The notes: generated by a model from the sequence alone, not told the origin. Counted from the stretch's first letter, positions 17,730 through 26,093 are shown. The stretch is 64,000 nucleotides of DNA from Neorhizobium galegae (GCF_021391675.1 NZ_CP090095.1:2237501-2301500); one strand, 5' to 3'. Numbers and translations: made by a program.

Positions 17730-17769
17730 GTAATGTTATTACATCAATTGCGTTATGCTATAACGTGTG
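17730..17769. promoter_or_regulatory. Zur-box-like operators between znuA and znuCB-zur
   Basis: The first site, GTAATGTTATTACATCAA (17730-17747), matches the palindrome GTAATGTTATAACATTAC expected for proteobacterial Zur at 15 of 18 positions. A weaker second site, GTTATGCTATAACGTGTG (17752-17769), matches at about 12 of 18. They lie in the short divergent region, so one Zur-Zn complex could repress both transcripts. Confidence 0.75.
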
Positions 17770-17803
17770 TCATAGCCACTGACAACAGGGAATCCGGAAA
17801 AAC

Positions 17804-18700
17804 ATGCTGATGTCCAATCGGGCTCGTGCCCCCAAAACCGAAAGCCAATTGGTATCGCTTGCCAATGCCGGCATCCGCCGCGATGGTCGCTGGCTGGTGC
17901 GGGGCGTCGATTTCTCGATCCGCCGCGGCGAGGTCGTGACGTTGATCGGCCCGAACGGCGCAGGCAAGTCGACGACCGCAAAGCTTGCCATCGGTGTGCT
18001 GCGCCCGGACGAAGGATCGGTTGCACGATTGTCTGGCCTGCGCGTGGGGTATGTCCCGCAGAAACTGTCGATCGACTGGACCATGCCCCTTTCCGTGCGC
18101 CGGCTGATGCGGTTGACCGGCCCGCTTGATGACGCCGATCTTCTGGCGGCGCTGGCCTCGACCGGCATTTCCCATCTCATCGATGCCGAGGTACGATATC
18201 TGTCGGGCGGCGAGTTCCAGCGGGCACTGCTTGCCCGGGCGATCGCCCGCAAGCCGGATCTGATGGTGCTCGACGAGCCGGTGCAGGGCGTCGACTTTGC
18301 CGGCGAGAGTGCGCTTTACGACCTGATCCGCTCGATCCGCAATTCCACCGGCTGCGGCATCCTGATGATCTCGCACGACCTGCATATGGTGATGGCGGGA
18401 ACCGATACCGTCATCTGCCTCAACGGCCATGTCTGCTGCCGCGGCACGCCGGAAGTGGTGAGCCAGAGCGCCGATTACCTGAAACTCTTCGGCAACTCTC
18501 GTTCGCTAGCGGTCTACAGCCATCATCACGATCACACCCATCTGCCGGACGGCCGGGTCATGCATGGCGACGGTTCGGTCACCGATCACTGCCATCCCGA
18601 TGACGGGCACCATCATCAGGATGAGCACGACCACGACCATTCCCACCATGACCATCATGGCGGCGATCATGCCGAGGCGAAGGGAGAGGGCCGTGCTTGA
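17804..18700 (+). CDS. znuC: Zinc ABC transporter ATP-binding protein with His-rich tail
   Basis: This 298-residue ATPase has Walker A GPNGAGKST, signature LSGGEFQRALLARA and Walker B LMVLDEPVQGVDF, with the switch histidine in MISHDLHMVM. After the nucleotide-binding domain (about residue 235) comes a ~55-residue tail with HHHDHTH, GHHHQDEHDHDHSHHDHHGG and no other recognisable fold, likely zinc-binding. The ATG at 17804 is followed by a second in-frame ATG two codons on. The stop overlaps the GTG start of znuB by 8 bases. Confidence 0.94.
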   Translation: MLMSNRARAPKTESQLVSLANAGIRRDGRWLVRGVDFSIRRGEVVTLIGPNGAGKSTTAKLAIGVLRPDEGSVARLSGLRVGYVPQKLSIDWTMPLSVRRLMRLTGPLDDADLLAALASTGISHLIDAEVRYLSGGEFQRALLARAIARKPDLMVLDEPVQGVDFAGESALYDLIRSIRNSTGCGILMISHDLHMVMAGTDTVICLNGHVCCRGTPEVVSQSADYLKLFGNSRSLAVYSHHHDHTHLPDGRVMHGDGSVTDHCHPDDGHHHQDEHDHDHSHHDHHGGDHAEAKGEGRA

Positions 18701-19517
18701 CGACTTCTTCACCCGCGCGCTCGTCGCCGGTATCGGCGTAGCGTTGACTGCCGGGCCGCTCGGCTGTTTCGTCGTCTGGCGGCGGATGGCCTATTTCGGC
18801 GATACGATGGCGCATTCGGCGCTGCTCGGCGTGGCGCTGTCGCTGTTCTTCCAGATCAACCTGCTGGTCGCGGTCTTCGGCGTCGCGGTCGTCGTGTCGC
18901 TGCTGCTTCTGGCGCTTCAGCGGCGGCAATCGCTGTCGGCGGATGCGCTGCTCGGCATTCTCTCCCATTCGGCGCTGGCGATCGGCCTCGTGCTCGTCGC
19001 CTTCATGACCTGGGTCAGGATCGACCTCATCGCCTTCCTGTTCGGCGATATCCTCGCGGTGACGCGCACCGATATCGCGCTGATCTGGGGCGGCGGCGTG
19101 CTGGTGCTCGCAGCCCTCGTCTGGCTCTGGCGGCCGCTGATCGCCTCCACGGTCAGCGAGGATATAGCGGAAGCCGAGGGCATGAAGCCGGCCCAAACAC
19201 GGCTGCTGTTCATGCTCCTGATGGCGCTCGTCATCGCCATCGCCATGAAGATCGTCGGCATCATGCTGATCACGGCGCTTTTGATCATCCCGGCGGCGAC
19301 GGCCCGGCGGTTTTCCGCAAGCCCGGAGCTGATGGCGGTGCTCGCCTCGCTGATCGGCGCGCTGGCCGTGATCGGCGGCCTGTTCGGCTCGCTGCACTAC
19401 GATACGCCGTCCGGCCCTTCCATTGTGGTCGCGGCGCTCTTACTTTTCATTTTAAGCCTGCTTCCCGCTGCGGGTAAAAACACGGCCGAGAAGGCCGGCA
19501 ACCAAGGAGTGCGATGA
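18693..19517 (+). CDS. znuB: Zinc ABC transporter permease
   Basis: This 274-residue ABC-3 family permease has about eight hydrophobic helices and typical segments GPLGCFVVWRRMAYFGDTMA and HSALLGVALSLFF. GIMLITALLIIPAATARRFS is the family coupling region. It moves zinc across the inner membrane with ZnuA and ZnuC. The start is a GTG at 18693 preceded by AGGGAGAGGG, inside the end of znuC; the frame is open upstream but there encodes the antisense-like shift of the His-rich tail. Its stop overlaps the zur start by 4 bases (ATGA). Confidence 0.93.
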   Translation: MLDDFFTRALVAGIGVALTAGPLGCFVVWRRMAYFGDTMAHSALLGVALSLFFQINLLVAVFGVAVVVSLLLLALQRRQSLSADALLGILSHSALAIGLVLVAFMTWVRIDLIAFLFGDILAVTRTDIALIWGGGVLVLAALVWLWRPLIASTVSEDIAEAEGMKPAQTRLLFMLLMALVIAIAMKIVGIMLITALLIIPAATARRFSASPELMAVLASLIGALAVIGGLFGSLHYDTPSGPSIVVAALLLFILSLLPAAGKNTAEKAGNQGVR

Positions 19518-19957
19518 TGAACGCACCAGTTTCGACACCGACATCCGCTCCGGCGCTGACCAAGAACCAGTCGCTCGTCTTCGACGTTCTCGACCGGTCC
19601 GATGCGCCGATGAGCGCCTATACGATCCTCGACCGGCTGCGCGACCAAGGGTTTCGTGCGCCGCTGCAGGTCTACAGGGCGCTCGACAAGCTGCTTGAAT
19701 TCGGCATGGTGCATCGGTTGGAAAGCCTCAACGCTTTCGTCGCCTGCGCCCATCCGGAAAGCGAATGCTGCGGCAAGGGGCATGGCCACGGGCACGGCAC
19801 GGTCGCGTTTGCGATCTGCGAGAGTTGCGGCCACGTATCGGAATTCCACGACCACGAGGTCGATCACCGCCTCGGCGACTGGGCGAAGGCCAAGAACTTC
19901 AAGCCTGCCAAGACAACGATTGAAATCCGCGGGCTGTGCGGCGCCTGCGCGGCCTAA
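19514..19957 (+). CDS. zur: Fur family zinc uptake regulator
   Basis: The 147-residue protein has the winged-helix DNA-binding half (TKNQSLVFDVLDRSDAPMSA, PLQVYRALDKLLEFGMVHRL). The metal/dimer half contains CAHPESECCGKGHGHGHG, CESCGHV and a final CGACAA, giving the paired CxxC structural zinc site plus histidine-rich regulatory sites. It should repress znuA and znuCB-zur when zinc is plentiful, through the boxes at 17730-17769. Translationally coupled to znuB by an ATGA overlap, so it is autoregulated. The 3' end overlaps the convergent gene by 4 bases. Confidence 0.94.
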   Translation: MMNAPVSTPTSAPALTKNQSLVFDVLDRSDAPMSAYTILDRLRDQGFRAPLQVYRALDKLLEFGMVHRLESLNAFVACAHPESECCGKGHGHGHGTVAFAICESCGHVSEFHDHEVDHRLGDWAKAKNFKPAKTTIEIRGLCGACAA

Positions 19958-20481
19958 AGAAGCCGAAGATCGCGCGCAAAGCGCTTCCAGTTGGCGACAT
20001 AGCGGACAGCCGACTGTTTCAGCTTCTCGACCGCTTCGTCGTCCAGCACGCGCATTACTTTTGCCGGCGAACCGACGATCAGGGAGTTGTCGGGAAATTC
20101 CTTGCCCTCGGTGACAAGGGCATTGGCACCGACCAGTGAATTCCGGCCGATCTTCGCGCCGTTCAGGATCGTCGCGCCCATGCCGATCAACGAATTGTCA
20201 CCGATCACGCAGCCATGGATGATCGCGTGGTGGCCGATCGTGCAGTTTTCGCCGATCGTTACCGGATAGCGCGGATCGGTGTGGATCATCACGCCTTCCT
20301 GGATGTTCGAACCCTTGCCGACGACGATCGGCTCGTTGTCGCCGCGCAGCACCGAACCGAACCAGATGCCGACATCCTCGCCGAGTTCGACCTTGCCGAT
20401 GATGATCGCATCCGGCGCCAGCCAGAAACGGTCGAGGCCGGGCGTTTTCGGTTCGAATTCTCCGAGTGCATAGATCGGCAT
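19954..20481 (-). CDS. Gamma carbonic anhydrase-like hexapeptide-repeat protein
   Basis: The 175-residue left-handed beta-helix protein is of the YrdA/CaiE/PaaY group. Hexapeptide repeats are visible from IIIGKVELGEDVGIWFGSVL through VTIGENCTIGHHAIIHGCVI to KIGRNSLVGANALV. The zinc histidines fit HTDPR and GHHAIIHG. Members resemble gamma carbonic anhydrases, but many lack measurable activity. The gene lies 24 bases downstream of the FAH-family gene on the same strand, so they probably share a transcript; no metabolic link is obvious. Confidence 0.9.
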   Translation of the reverse strand: MPIYALGEFEPKTPGLDRFWLAPDAIIIGKVELGEDVGIWFGSVLRGDNEPIVVGKGSNIQEGVMIHTDPRYPVTIGENCTIGHHAIIHGCVIGDNSLIGMGATILNGAKIGRNSLVGANALVTEGKEFPDNSLIVGSPAKVMRVLDDEAVEKLKQSAVRYVANWKRFARDLRLL

Positions 20482-20505
20482 GGTTTCCTCCCTGTCGCGG
20501 TTCCC

Positions 20506-21192
20506 TCAGACGACCGTCAGCGACAGCGTTCCGACGCCGTCGATGCCGCAGGTGACCTTGTCGCCGCGCACCACGGCGCCGACGCCGGCCGGCGTGCCCG
20601 TCATGATCACGTCGCCCGGAGCGAGGACGAACAGCTTCGACAGTTCGGCGATGATCTCCGGCAGTTTCCAGATCAGCTGATTGAGGTCGCCGGACTGCTT
20701 GCGAGCGCCGTTGACGTCAAGCCAGACGCCGCCCGCCGAAGGATGGCCGATCTTTTCGGCCGGGACGAGGGCCGAGACGGGAGCCGAATTCTCGAAGGCC
20801 TTGGCAGCCTCCCACGGACGGCTCATCTTCTTGGCGACATCCTGCAGGTCGCGGCGGGTGAAGTCGATGCCGACGGCGTAACCATAGACCTTGGACAGCG
20901 CGTCCTCGACCGAAATATCGGCGCCGCCGCCGGACAGCGCCACGACCAGTTCCACTTCGTGATGGACGCTGGAGGAGAGCGGCGGGTAGGGGAAGGTCAA
21001 GCCGTTATAGATGTTGTCGGCATTCTTCTGGAAAAAGAACGGCGGCTCGCGGGTCGGATCGCCGCCCATTTCGATCGCGTGGTCGGCATAGTTGCGGCCG
21101 ACGCAATAGACCCGGCGGACCGGAAAGCGCTCCGCCACGCCCTCGACCGGGAGAAGAACGGTTTCGGGCATGGGGATCACGGTCGCAAGCAT
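20506..21192 (-). CDS. Fumarylacetoacetate hydrolase family protein
   Basis: The 228-residue protein has the FAH fold: VYCVGRNYADHAIEMGGDP near the N-terminus, EVELVVALSGGGADIS with metal-binding glutamates, YAVGIDFTRRDLQDVAKK, and the C-terminal GDVIMTGTPAGVGAV. Relatives hydrolyse or decarboxylate acylpyruvates and 2-hydroxymuconate-type compounds (fumarylpyruvate hydrolase, HpcE). Start placed at the ATG at 21192, where homology begins, although the frame is open to 21390. No aromatic ring-cleavage gene is adjacent, so the substrate is left open. Confidence 0.9.
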   Translation of the reverse strand: MLATVIPMPETVLLPVEGVAERFPVRRVYCVGRNYADHAIEMGGDPTREPPFFFQKNADNIYNGLTFPYPPLSSSVHHEVELVVALSGGGADISVEDALSKVYGYAVGIDFTRRDLQDVAKKMSRPWEAAKAFENSAPVSALVPAEKIGHPSAGGVWLDVNGARKQSGDLNQLIWKLPEIIAELSKLFVLAPGDVIMTGTPAGVGAVVRGDKVTCGIDGVGTLSLTVV

Positions 21193-21617
21193 GGAAGATA
21201 TCCTGGAAAACTGTGGGCACGGGGGGCGATAAAGACGGCGCCCTTTGTCTCCCAATTCGTCGGTTAATCCTAGTACTTTTTCAAGAGCGCAGGAAAAGTC
21301 CCGAAGGGTGGCTTGCAGGCTTTTATCGCGCGCCTTCACAGCCAATGCCGCGTTACCGGTATTACAGTCTTCAGGAAGTATCGGGGACACTCATGGAGCG
21401 CAATTTCAACCCTTGATAGTTCATGCTAGGTTATTTCAGTGATTCGTTGAACAATCCGTCCGGGCCGTTCTGCGACCTTTCTCGTCAGGAATAGTGCCAC
21501 GGGCAGGCGGCACGGAGGCGGTCTCACGAACACAGTTGGACATTACAGCGGCTAAGCTGCGGGCCCATTGTATCGAGCGTTAGGTTCCCAAGCCGGTGCC
21601 AGAATGGGGCTACCTGG
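21193..21617. other. Intergenic stretch without a supported gene
   Basis: The 425 bases upstream of the FAH-family gene carry only poor frames with no recognisable product. No strong hairpin or repeat was seen. The right half leads into the PAS-domain fragment at 21618, so some of it may be leftover promoter sequence of that lost gene. Confidence 0.5.
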
Positions 21618-21833
21618 TTGTCGACACAGCAGATACTCACCGGAGACTTCCTGGCGGGCGGTGGCGAAATGGCCGAGCTCGTCCGGACAAAGGACTGGAG
21701 CGACACACCGCTGGGGCCGATCGACCAATGGCCCCAAAGTCTGAGGACAACCGTCAGCCTTTGTCTCGCCTCGAATTTTCCGATCAACGTGATCTGGGGC
21801 GACGACAACGTCCAGATCCCGTTTCGGGGATAA
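21618..21833 (+). pseudogene. N-terminal fragment of a PAS-type sensor histidine kinase
   Basis: The 71 residues contain the typical beginning of rhizobial PAS/GAF sensor kinases: MAELVRTKDWSDTPLGPI, then WPQSLRTTVSLCLASNFPIN and VIWGDDNVQI. In intact proteins this continues through a PAS domain and a kinase of several hundred residues; here it breaks after VQI and meets a stop four codons later. The next readable sequence is an SDR tail. It is therefore a deletion remnant with no kinase domain. It begins at a TTG where relatives usually have ATG. Confidence 0.7.
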
Positions 21834-21840
21834 CGCGCGG

Positions 21841-22038
21841 TCCCGCATGCAGGCTCAGGGTGGCTTCCCCGAGGCGTATGCCGGTCTGGTGCAAAGCGTG
21901 TTCGCCGGATGGGAGCAGGAGCCGTCGGCTGTCACCCGGCCGCTTGACGTGGCCGAGGCAGTCTGGCTTGCGGCAACCGATCCGTCGTCGCCGGCTCGCA
22001 TTCCTGCCGGGGCCGATGCCGTGGCACTGGCTGGCTGA
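21841..22038 (+). pseudogene. C-terminal fragment of a short-chain dehydrogenase
   Basis: The readable peptide (FPEAYAGLVQSVFAGWEQEP, then VTRPLDVAEAVWLAATDPSS, ending IPAGADAVALAG) is the tail of classical SDR oxidoreductases. The cofactor-binding and catalytic two thirds are missing. It begins within a few bases of the end of the PAS-kinase fragment, so a deletion appears to have joined two unrelated genes. Confidence 0.65.
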
Positions 22039-22140
22039 CGCTGGTTGGCTGACACTGGCGCCAACTACCTTTCAAGCGCCACGAACCGGCTTGCTGCGGA
22101 GGTCCTCCGCGGCAAGTCGGCCCCTCGTCAAAGATCGCAT

Positions 22141-23145
22141 TTATTGCAGCAAATCCGCGAAGGTATAGAACGCTGCCGATATCGCTGCAGTTGCCGGCAT
22201 CGTCACGATCCAGGCGATCACGATGTTGCCGGCGAGACCCCAACGGACCGCCGAAACCCGGCGCGCCGCGCCGACGCCGACGATCGCTCCCGTGATCGTG
22301 TGGGTCGTCGAGACGGGAATGCCGAGCCAGGTCGCTCCGAACAGTGTCAACGCTCCGCCCGTCTCGGCGCAGAAGCCTTGCATCGGGTTGAGCCTGGTGA
22401 TCTTCGAGCCCATGGTATGGACGATCCGCCACCCGCCAAAGAGCGTGCCGAGAGCCATGGCGGATTGGCAGGAGAGCACCACCCAGAAGGGCACGTAGAA
22501 GGTCGAACCGAGATATCCCTGGCTGAACAGAAGCACCGCGATGATGCCCATCGTTTTCTGCGCGTCATTGCCGCCATGGCCGAGGGAATAAAGCGAGGCG
22601 GAGATAAACTGCATCACGCGAAATGTCCGGTCCACCGCAAACGGCGTCTGCCGGACGAAAAGCCAGGAAACCAGGAGCACGAGCGCGAGGGCAAGCAGGA
22701 AGCCGATGGCTGGCGAAAGGAAAATCGCTCCGACCGTCTTCCCGAGACCGCTCCAGACGATCGAGCTGAAGCCGACCTTTGCCAGGCCGGCGCCCACCAG
22801 CCCGCCGACGAGTGCGTGCGAGGAACTGGACGGAATTCCGAAAATCCAGGTGAGGATATTCCAGATGATTGCCCCCATGAGGGCAGCAAAGATCACCCGG
22901 GGCGAAACGATCCCTGGATCGATGATGCCTGTGCCCAGCGTTTCCGCCACGTGCAGGCCGAAGAAAAGGAAGGCGATGAAATTGAAGAATGCCGCCCAGG
23001 CGACCGCATATTGCGGCCGCAGGACGCGGGTCGACACGATCGTCGCGATGGAATTGGCCGCATCATGAAGACCGTTGAGGAAATCGAAGAACAGAGCGAG
23101 TGCAATCAGCCCGAAGAGAAGCGGCAAGGCGAGAGACATATCCAT
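22141..23145 (-). CDS. pit: PiT family inorganic phosphate transporter
   Basis: This 334-residue inner-membrane protein is a low-affinity phosphate:H+ symporter of the PiT family. Both signature repeats are visible: FDFLNGLHDAANSIATIVST near the N-terminus and SLGHGGNDAQKTMGIIAVLL in the second half, with about ten hydrophobic helices. It starts where the DUF47 gene ends (TAATG overlap), the conserved pair called orfA-pit in Sinorhizobium meliloti. A 25-base imperfect palindrome (22091-22115) lies just downstream of its stop. Confidence 0.95.
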   Translation of the reverse strand: MDMSLALPLLFGLIALALFFDFLNGLHDAANSIATIVSTRVLRPQYAVAWAAFFNFIAFLFFGLHVAETLGTGIIDPGIVSPRVIFAALMGAIIWNILTWIFGIPSSSSHALVGGLVGAGLAKVGFSSIVWSGLGKTVGAIFLSPAIGFLLALALVLLVSWLFVRQTPFAVDRTFRVMQFISASLYSLGHGGNDAQKTMGIIAVLLFSQGYLGSTFYVPFWVVLSCQSAMALGTLFGGWRIVHTMGSKITRLNPMQGFCAETGGALTLFGATWLGIPVSTTHTITGAIVGVGAARRVSAVRWGLAGNIVIAWIVTMPATAAISAAFYTFADLLQ

Positions 23146-23789
23146 TAAACGTTCTCGATAACGATGCCGCTGATCTCGTTGGCGACATCCTCGAAGCGGT
23201 CGACGACCTTTTCCAGTTCGCCGTAGATCTCGCTGCCGATCATGTAGGCCATCGCATCGCCGCTCGCTCCGTGACGCCGGTACAGGTCTTTCAGACCCTG
23301 GTCATGAAGGTCGTCCGACCGGCCTTCCACGCGGGTGATCTCCTCGGCGATCGCGGCAAGGCGGTGAGCATTGGAGCCCACCTTGTTGAGGAGGGGAATT
23401 GCTTCCGAAATAAGGTTCGCCGCCTTGACGATTTCGTCACCCATCTGCTGCATGAGCGGATCGAAGCCGGATTGCTCGAACAGCCTGATCGTCTTGACCG
23501 TTTTATGCATCATGTCGATCGCGTCATCCATCGACTGGATGAGATCCTTGATGTCACCGCGGTCGAAGGGCGTGATAAAGCTACGCCGGACGGCGAGAAG
23601 CACGTCCCGCGTGATGTCGTCGGCCTCATTCTCCAATGCGACGATCAACTCGCAGTTCTTCTCGACCTCGTTGCCCTTGAGGAGCTGGTCAAGCGCGTGG
23701 GCGGCCGCAACGACAGCTTTCGAGTGCTGGGAAAACATTTCGAAGAATCTGTCTTCGCGCGGCATCAGCTTCCGAAAAATACTCATCAT
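23145..23789 (-). CDS. DUF47 (PhoU-like) protein paired with Pit
   Basis: The 214-residue helical protein belongs to DUF47/PhoU_div and starts with MMSIFRKLMPREDRFFEMF. Characteristic segments include HSKAVVAAAHALDQLL, NEADDITRDVLLAVRRSFIT with PFDRGDIKDLIQSMDDAIDM, and a C-terminal YGELEKVVDRFEDVANEISG. DUF47 proteins are encoded next to Pit transporters and are thought to modulate them. It is the first gene of the pit operon, downstream of the Pho box at 23815-23832, which in S. meliloti represses the equivalent operon under phosphate limitation. Confidence 0.93.
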   Translation of the reverse strand: MMSIFRKLMPREDRFFEMFSQHSKAVVAAAHALDQLLKGNEVEKNCELIVALENEADDITRDVLLAVRRSFITPFDRGDIKDLIQSMDDAIDMMHKTVKTIRLFEQSGFDPLMQQMGDEIVKAANLISEAIPLLNKVGSNAHRLAAIAEEITRVEGRSDDLHDQGLKDLYRRHGASGDAMAYMIGSEIYGELEKVVDRFEDVANEISGIVIENV

Positions 23790-23814
23790 ACCGTGCGACC
23801 TTCCATGCGGCTGA

Positions 23815-23832
23815 CTGTCATAAATGTGTCAT
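23815..23832. promoter_or_regulatory. Near-consensus Pho box
   Basis: CTGTCATAAATGTGTCAT is two 7-base repeats (CTGTCAT and GTGTCAT) separated by four bases. It differs from the classical PhoB box CTGTCATAAATCTGTCAT at one position. It lies 26 bases upstream of the DUF47-pit operon start and 52 bases upstream of the Nudix start, so PhoB could act on both. Confidence 0.82.
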
Positions 23833-23883
23833 AAACATGCTCGGGCAATTGAAGCAACACGCAAAATCGACAGTTTGATCCGC

Positions 23884-24417
23884 ATGAAATCCACAAAAAA
23901 ACGCAGCAAGCCGCGACCGGACAGGTCCCAGACGCTACTCAAGCAACTCGCGGCGGTTCCCGGAAGGCTCTTCGCCGGAGCGTTTCACCAACAATATGGC
24001 GCCTTGTGCTTTCGATATCGGGGGGATGGCCCTCACGTTGAAATCCTGGTGGTCACCTCGCGCGAGGCCGGGCGGTGGGTCATCCCGAAAGGCTGGCCGA
24101 TGAAGGGAAAAAAGCCGTTCGAAGCGGCGGCGACGGAAGCCTGGGACGAAGCCGGCGTACGCGGGACGGTGAAGAAGAAACCGGTCGGCCGCTATACCTA
24201 CCTGAAAGAACTCGACGACGGCGATGTGGTCCCCTGTATCGTCGACGTGTTCCAGATCGAAGTCACGGAGGTCGCGGGTGGCTTCAAGGAACAGGGGCAG
24301 CGTATTCTCGAATGGGTCAGCCCCGATGAAGCGGCACGACGCGTTCGCGAGATCGAGCTCAAGTCGCTGCTCGTCGAATTTGAGCCGCGGGGTCGCAAGA
24401 GGCGCAATCGCGGCTAA
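23884..24417 (+). CDS. Nudix hydrolase
   Basis: The 177-residue protein has a Nudix box: the region starting GWPMKGKKPFEAAATEAWDE and continuing AGVRG keeps the G-x5-E-x7-REUxEE-x-G pattern approximately, with the usual REU replaced by TEAWDEAG. QYGALCFRYRG and WVIPKGWP flank it, as in diphosphoinositol polyphosphate or diadenosine polyphosphate hydrolases. The frame allows a start at 23824, but that ATG is inside the Pho box, so the ATG at 23884 is preferred. Position beside pit genes hints at phosphate-linked control. It overlaps the convergent Na/Pi gene by 4 bases. Confidence 0.85.
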   Translation: MKSTKKRSKPRPDRSQTLLKQLAAVPGRLFAGAFHQQYGALCFRYRGDGPHVEILVVTSREAGRWVIPKGWPMKGKKPFEAAATEAWDEAGVRGTVKKKPVGRYTYLKELDDGDVVPCIVDVFQIEVTEVAGGFKEQGQRILEWVSPDEAARRVREIELKSLLVEFEPRGRKRRNRG

Positions 24418-26093
24418 TTCTGAACCTGATCGCCGACGCTTTGGTGGGTGGTCCTGCTCTGCAGCAGCTCGCCTTGCCGTTCCAGAACCGGATAGGCCGT
24501 GGCTGCGACGAGGTGCGAATTGATCTGCTTGAAATCCCGCAACAGGTCGAGATGCAGAGAGCTGGTTTCCGCCGTATCGAAATCGCCCTCGCGCAGCCGC
24601 TGGAAATGAGCGTTGGTTCCGTCACGCTCCGCCCGCCGGAAGACGATTTTTTCATCGGCGAGCATGCGTGCGACGCGCTCGTCCTGCGACATGAAAAGCG
24701 CAGCGGCGGTGCGCAGATTGGTGGAGAGGCGGTCCAGCAGGCCGCTGAGCTCATGCTGCCCTTCCTTCGAAAAGGTCATGCCTCGGCGCAGTCTTTTGAC
24801 AAGATGGGGAAGCACGTTTTGGTCGATGACGTCGCCCGCGTGTTCCAGGCCGGTCGAGAACAGCAGAATCTCGTCAAGGCGCCTCCGGTCGATATCGCTG
24901 AGTTCTTCCGGATCGATGGACGTGAGGTACCGTTTGACTGCCGTATTCAGGCGGTCGAGGACGTTGTCCTTGCGCCGTAGTTCCGCCAGGGCGCGGCGAT
25001 CGGTGCTCGTCAAGGCAGCCTTCGTTCCCGCCAGCATTTCCTCCAGCACGTCGACCAGCCGCAGGACTTCCCGCGCCGCTCCCTGTAGCGCGACGACCGG
25101 CGTTTCCTTGGCGGAAGGATCGAGATATCGCGGATGGCCGGGATCGCTCTCGTCGATCCGCCGCGGCAGCAGCCTGACGAGGGCGTTTGCGAACGGCGAA
25201 AGGAACGGCATGAAGACGACCGCGACCAAGAGGTTGAATGCCGTGTGAAAATTCGCGACCAGCCGGGCTCCATCCCCCTCGATCTGGATCATCAGTGCCG
25301 TAATCGGGGAGAGAAGCGCGAACGCTGCCAAAACGCCGAGGATCCTGGTGATCAGATTGCCGATCGGAAGCCGTCTGGCCGCAAGATCCTTCCCGGACTG
25401 ACCCTCGACAACCGGATTGATCGCCGTTCCCAGGTTGGCGCCGAGGGTCAGAGCGAAGGCCTGGTAGGGATCGATCAGCCCCTGGCTCGCAAGTGACATG
25501 ACGAGCAGGACCACCGCGACGCTGGAATGGGCCGCCCAGGTCAGTGCGGCCGCGAGCAGAAGGCTGAGGAGCGGCGTGGTCGAAATGGCTGAAAGAACCG
25601 CAGCGAAGGCCGGTGTACCGGCATATTGCGTCAGCACATCGAGCAGTTGGTGCAGGGCGAGCAACATGAAGCCGAGCCCGATAAACACGCGACCGAGGTC
25701 ATGGACCTGCGGATTTTGCGTCCGGCGGAACATCAGGACGCCGAGCAATACGAGAGCCGGTGACGCGGCGGCCACGTCGAAGGACAGGACCTGCACGATG
25801 AGCGTGCTGCCGACATTGGCGCCCAGCATGACGGCAAGGGCCGGAACAAGATCGACCAGCCCGTCGGCCGCGAACCCCGATGCCATCAGCCCGGTTGCCG
25901 TGCTGCTCTGAAGAATTGCCGTGACGCCCAATCCGGAAAAAAACGCTTTTATCCGATTGTTCAGCGCGCGGCCGAGAAAAGACCTGAGATTGGGGCCGAA
26001 AGCACGCTGGATGCCCGTCTGCACCATCCGCGTCCCCCATAGAAGGAGGGCTATGTGTCCGGCAATGGTGATGATTGCAATAATGAAGGGCAT
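24414..26093 (-). CDS. Na/Pi cotransporter family protein with PhoU-like C-terminus
   Basis: The 559-residue protein has the duplicated NptA/YjbB core: LLLWGTRMVQTGIQRAFGPN and SSTATGLMASGFAADGLVDL in the first repeat, GANVGSTLIVQVLSFD, then GANLGTAINPVVEGQSGKD in the second. The last ~220 residues (ALQGAAREVLRLVDVLEEML onward) are helical and PhoU-like. E. coli YjbB exports phosphate; the direction here is unknown. It is the third phosphate-related unit in the cluster. An 18-base palindrome lies about 50 bases upstream of its start. Confidence 0.92.
   Translation of the reverse strand: MPFIIAIITIAGHIALLLWGTRMVQTGIQRAFGPNLRSFLGRALNNRIKAFFSGLGVTAILQSSTATGLMASGFAADGLVDLVPALAVMLGANVGSTLIVQVLSFDVAAASPALVLLGVLMFRRTQNPQVHDLGRVFIGLGFMLLALHQLLDVLTQYAGTPAFAAVLSAISTTPLLSLLLAAALTWAAHSSVAVVLLVMSLASQGLIDPYQAFALTLGANLGTAINPVVEGQSGKDLAARRLPIGNLITRILGVLAAFALLSPITALMIQIEGDGARLVANFHTAFNLLVAVVFMPFLSPFANALVRLLPRRIDESDPGHPRYLDPSAKETPVVALQGAAREVLRLVDVLEEMLAGTKAALTSTDRRALAELRRKDNVLDRLNTAVKRYLTSIDPEELSDIDRRRLDEILLFSTGLEHAGDVIDQNVLPHLVKRLRRGMTFSKEGQHELSGLLDRLSTNLRTAAALFMSQDERVARMLADEKIVFRRAERDGTNAHFQRLREGDFDTAETSSLHLDLLRDFKQINSHLVAATAYPVLERQGELLQSRTTHQSVGDQVQN

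Noticed and set aside
24414..26093. Na/Pi cotransporter gene read as part of the pit operon
   Set aside because: Separated by the convergent Nudix gene and in no shared transcript with pit; treated as an independent unit.
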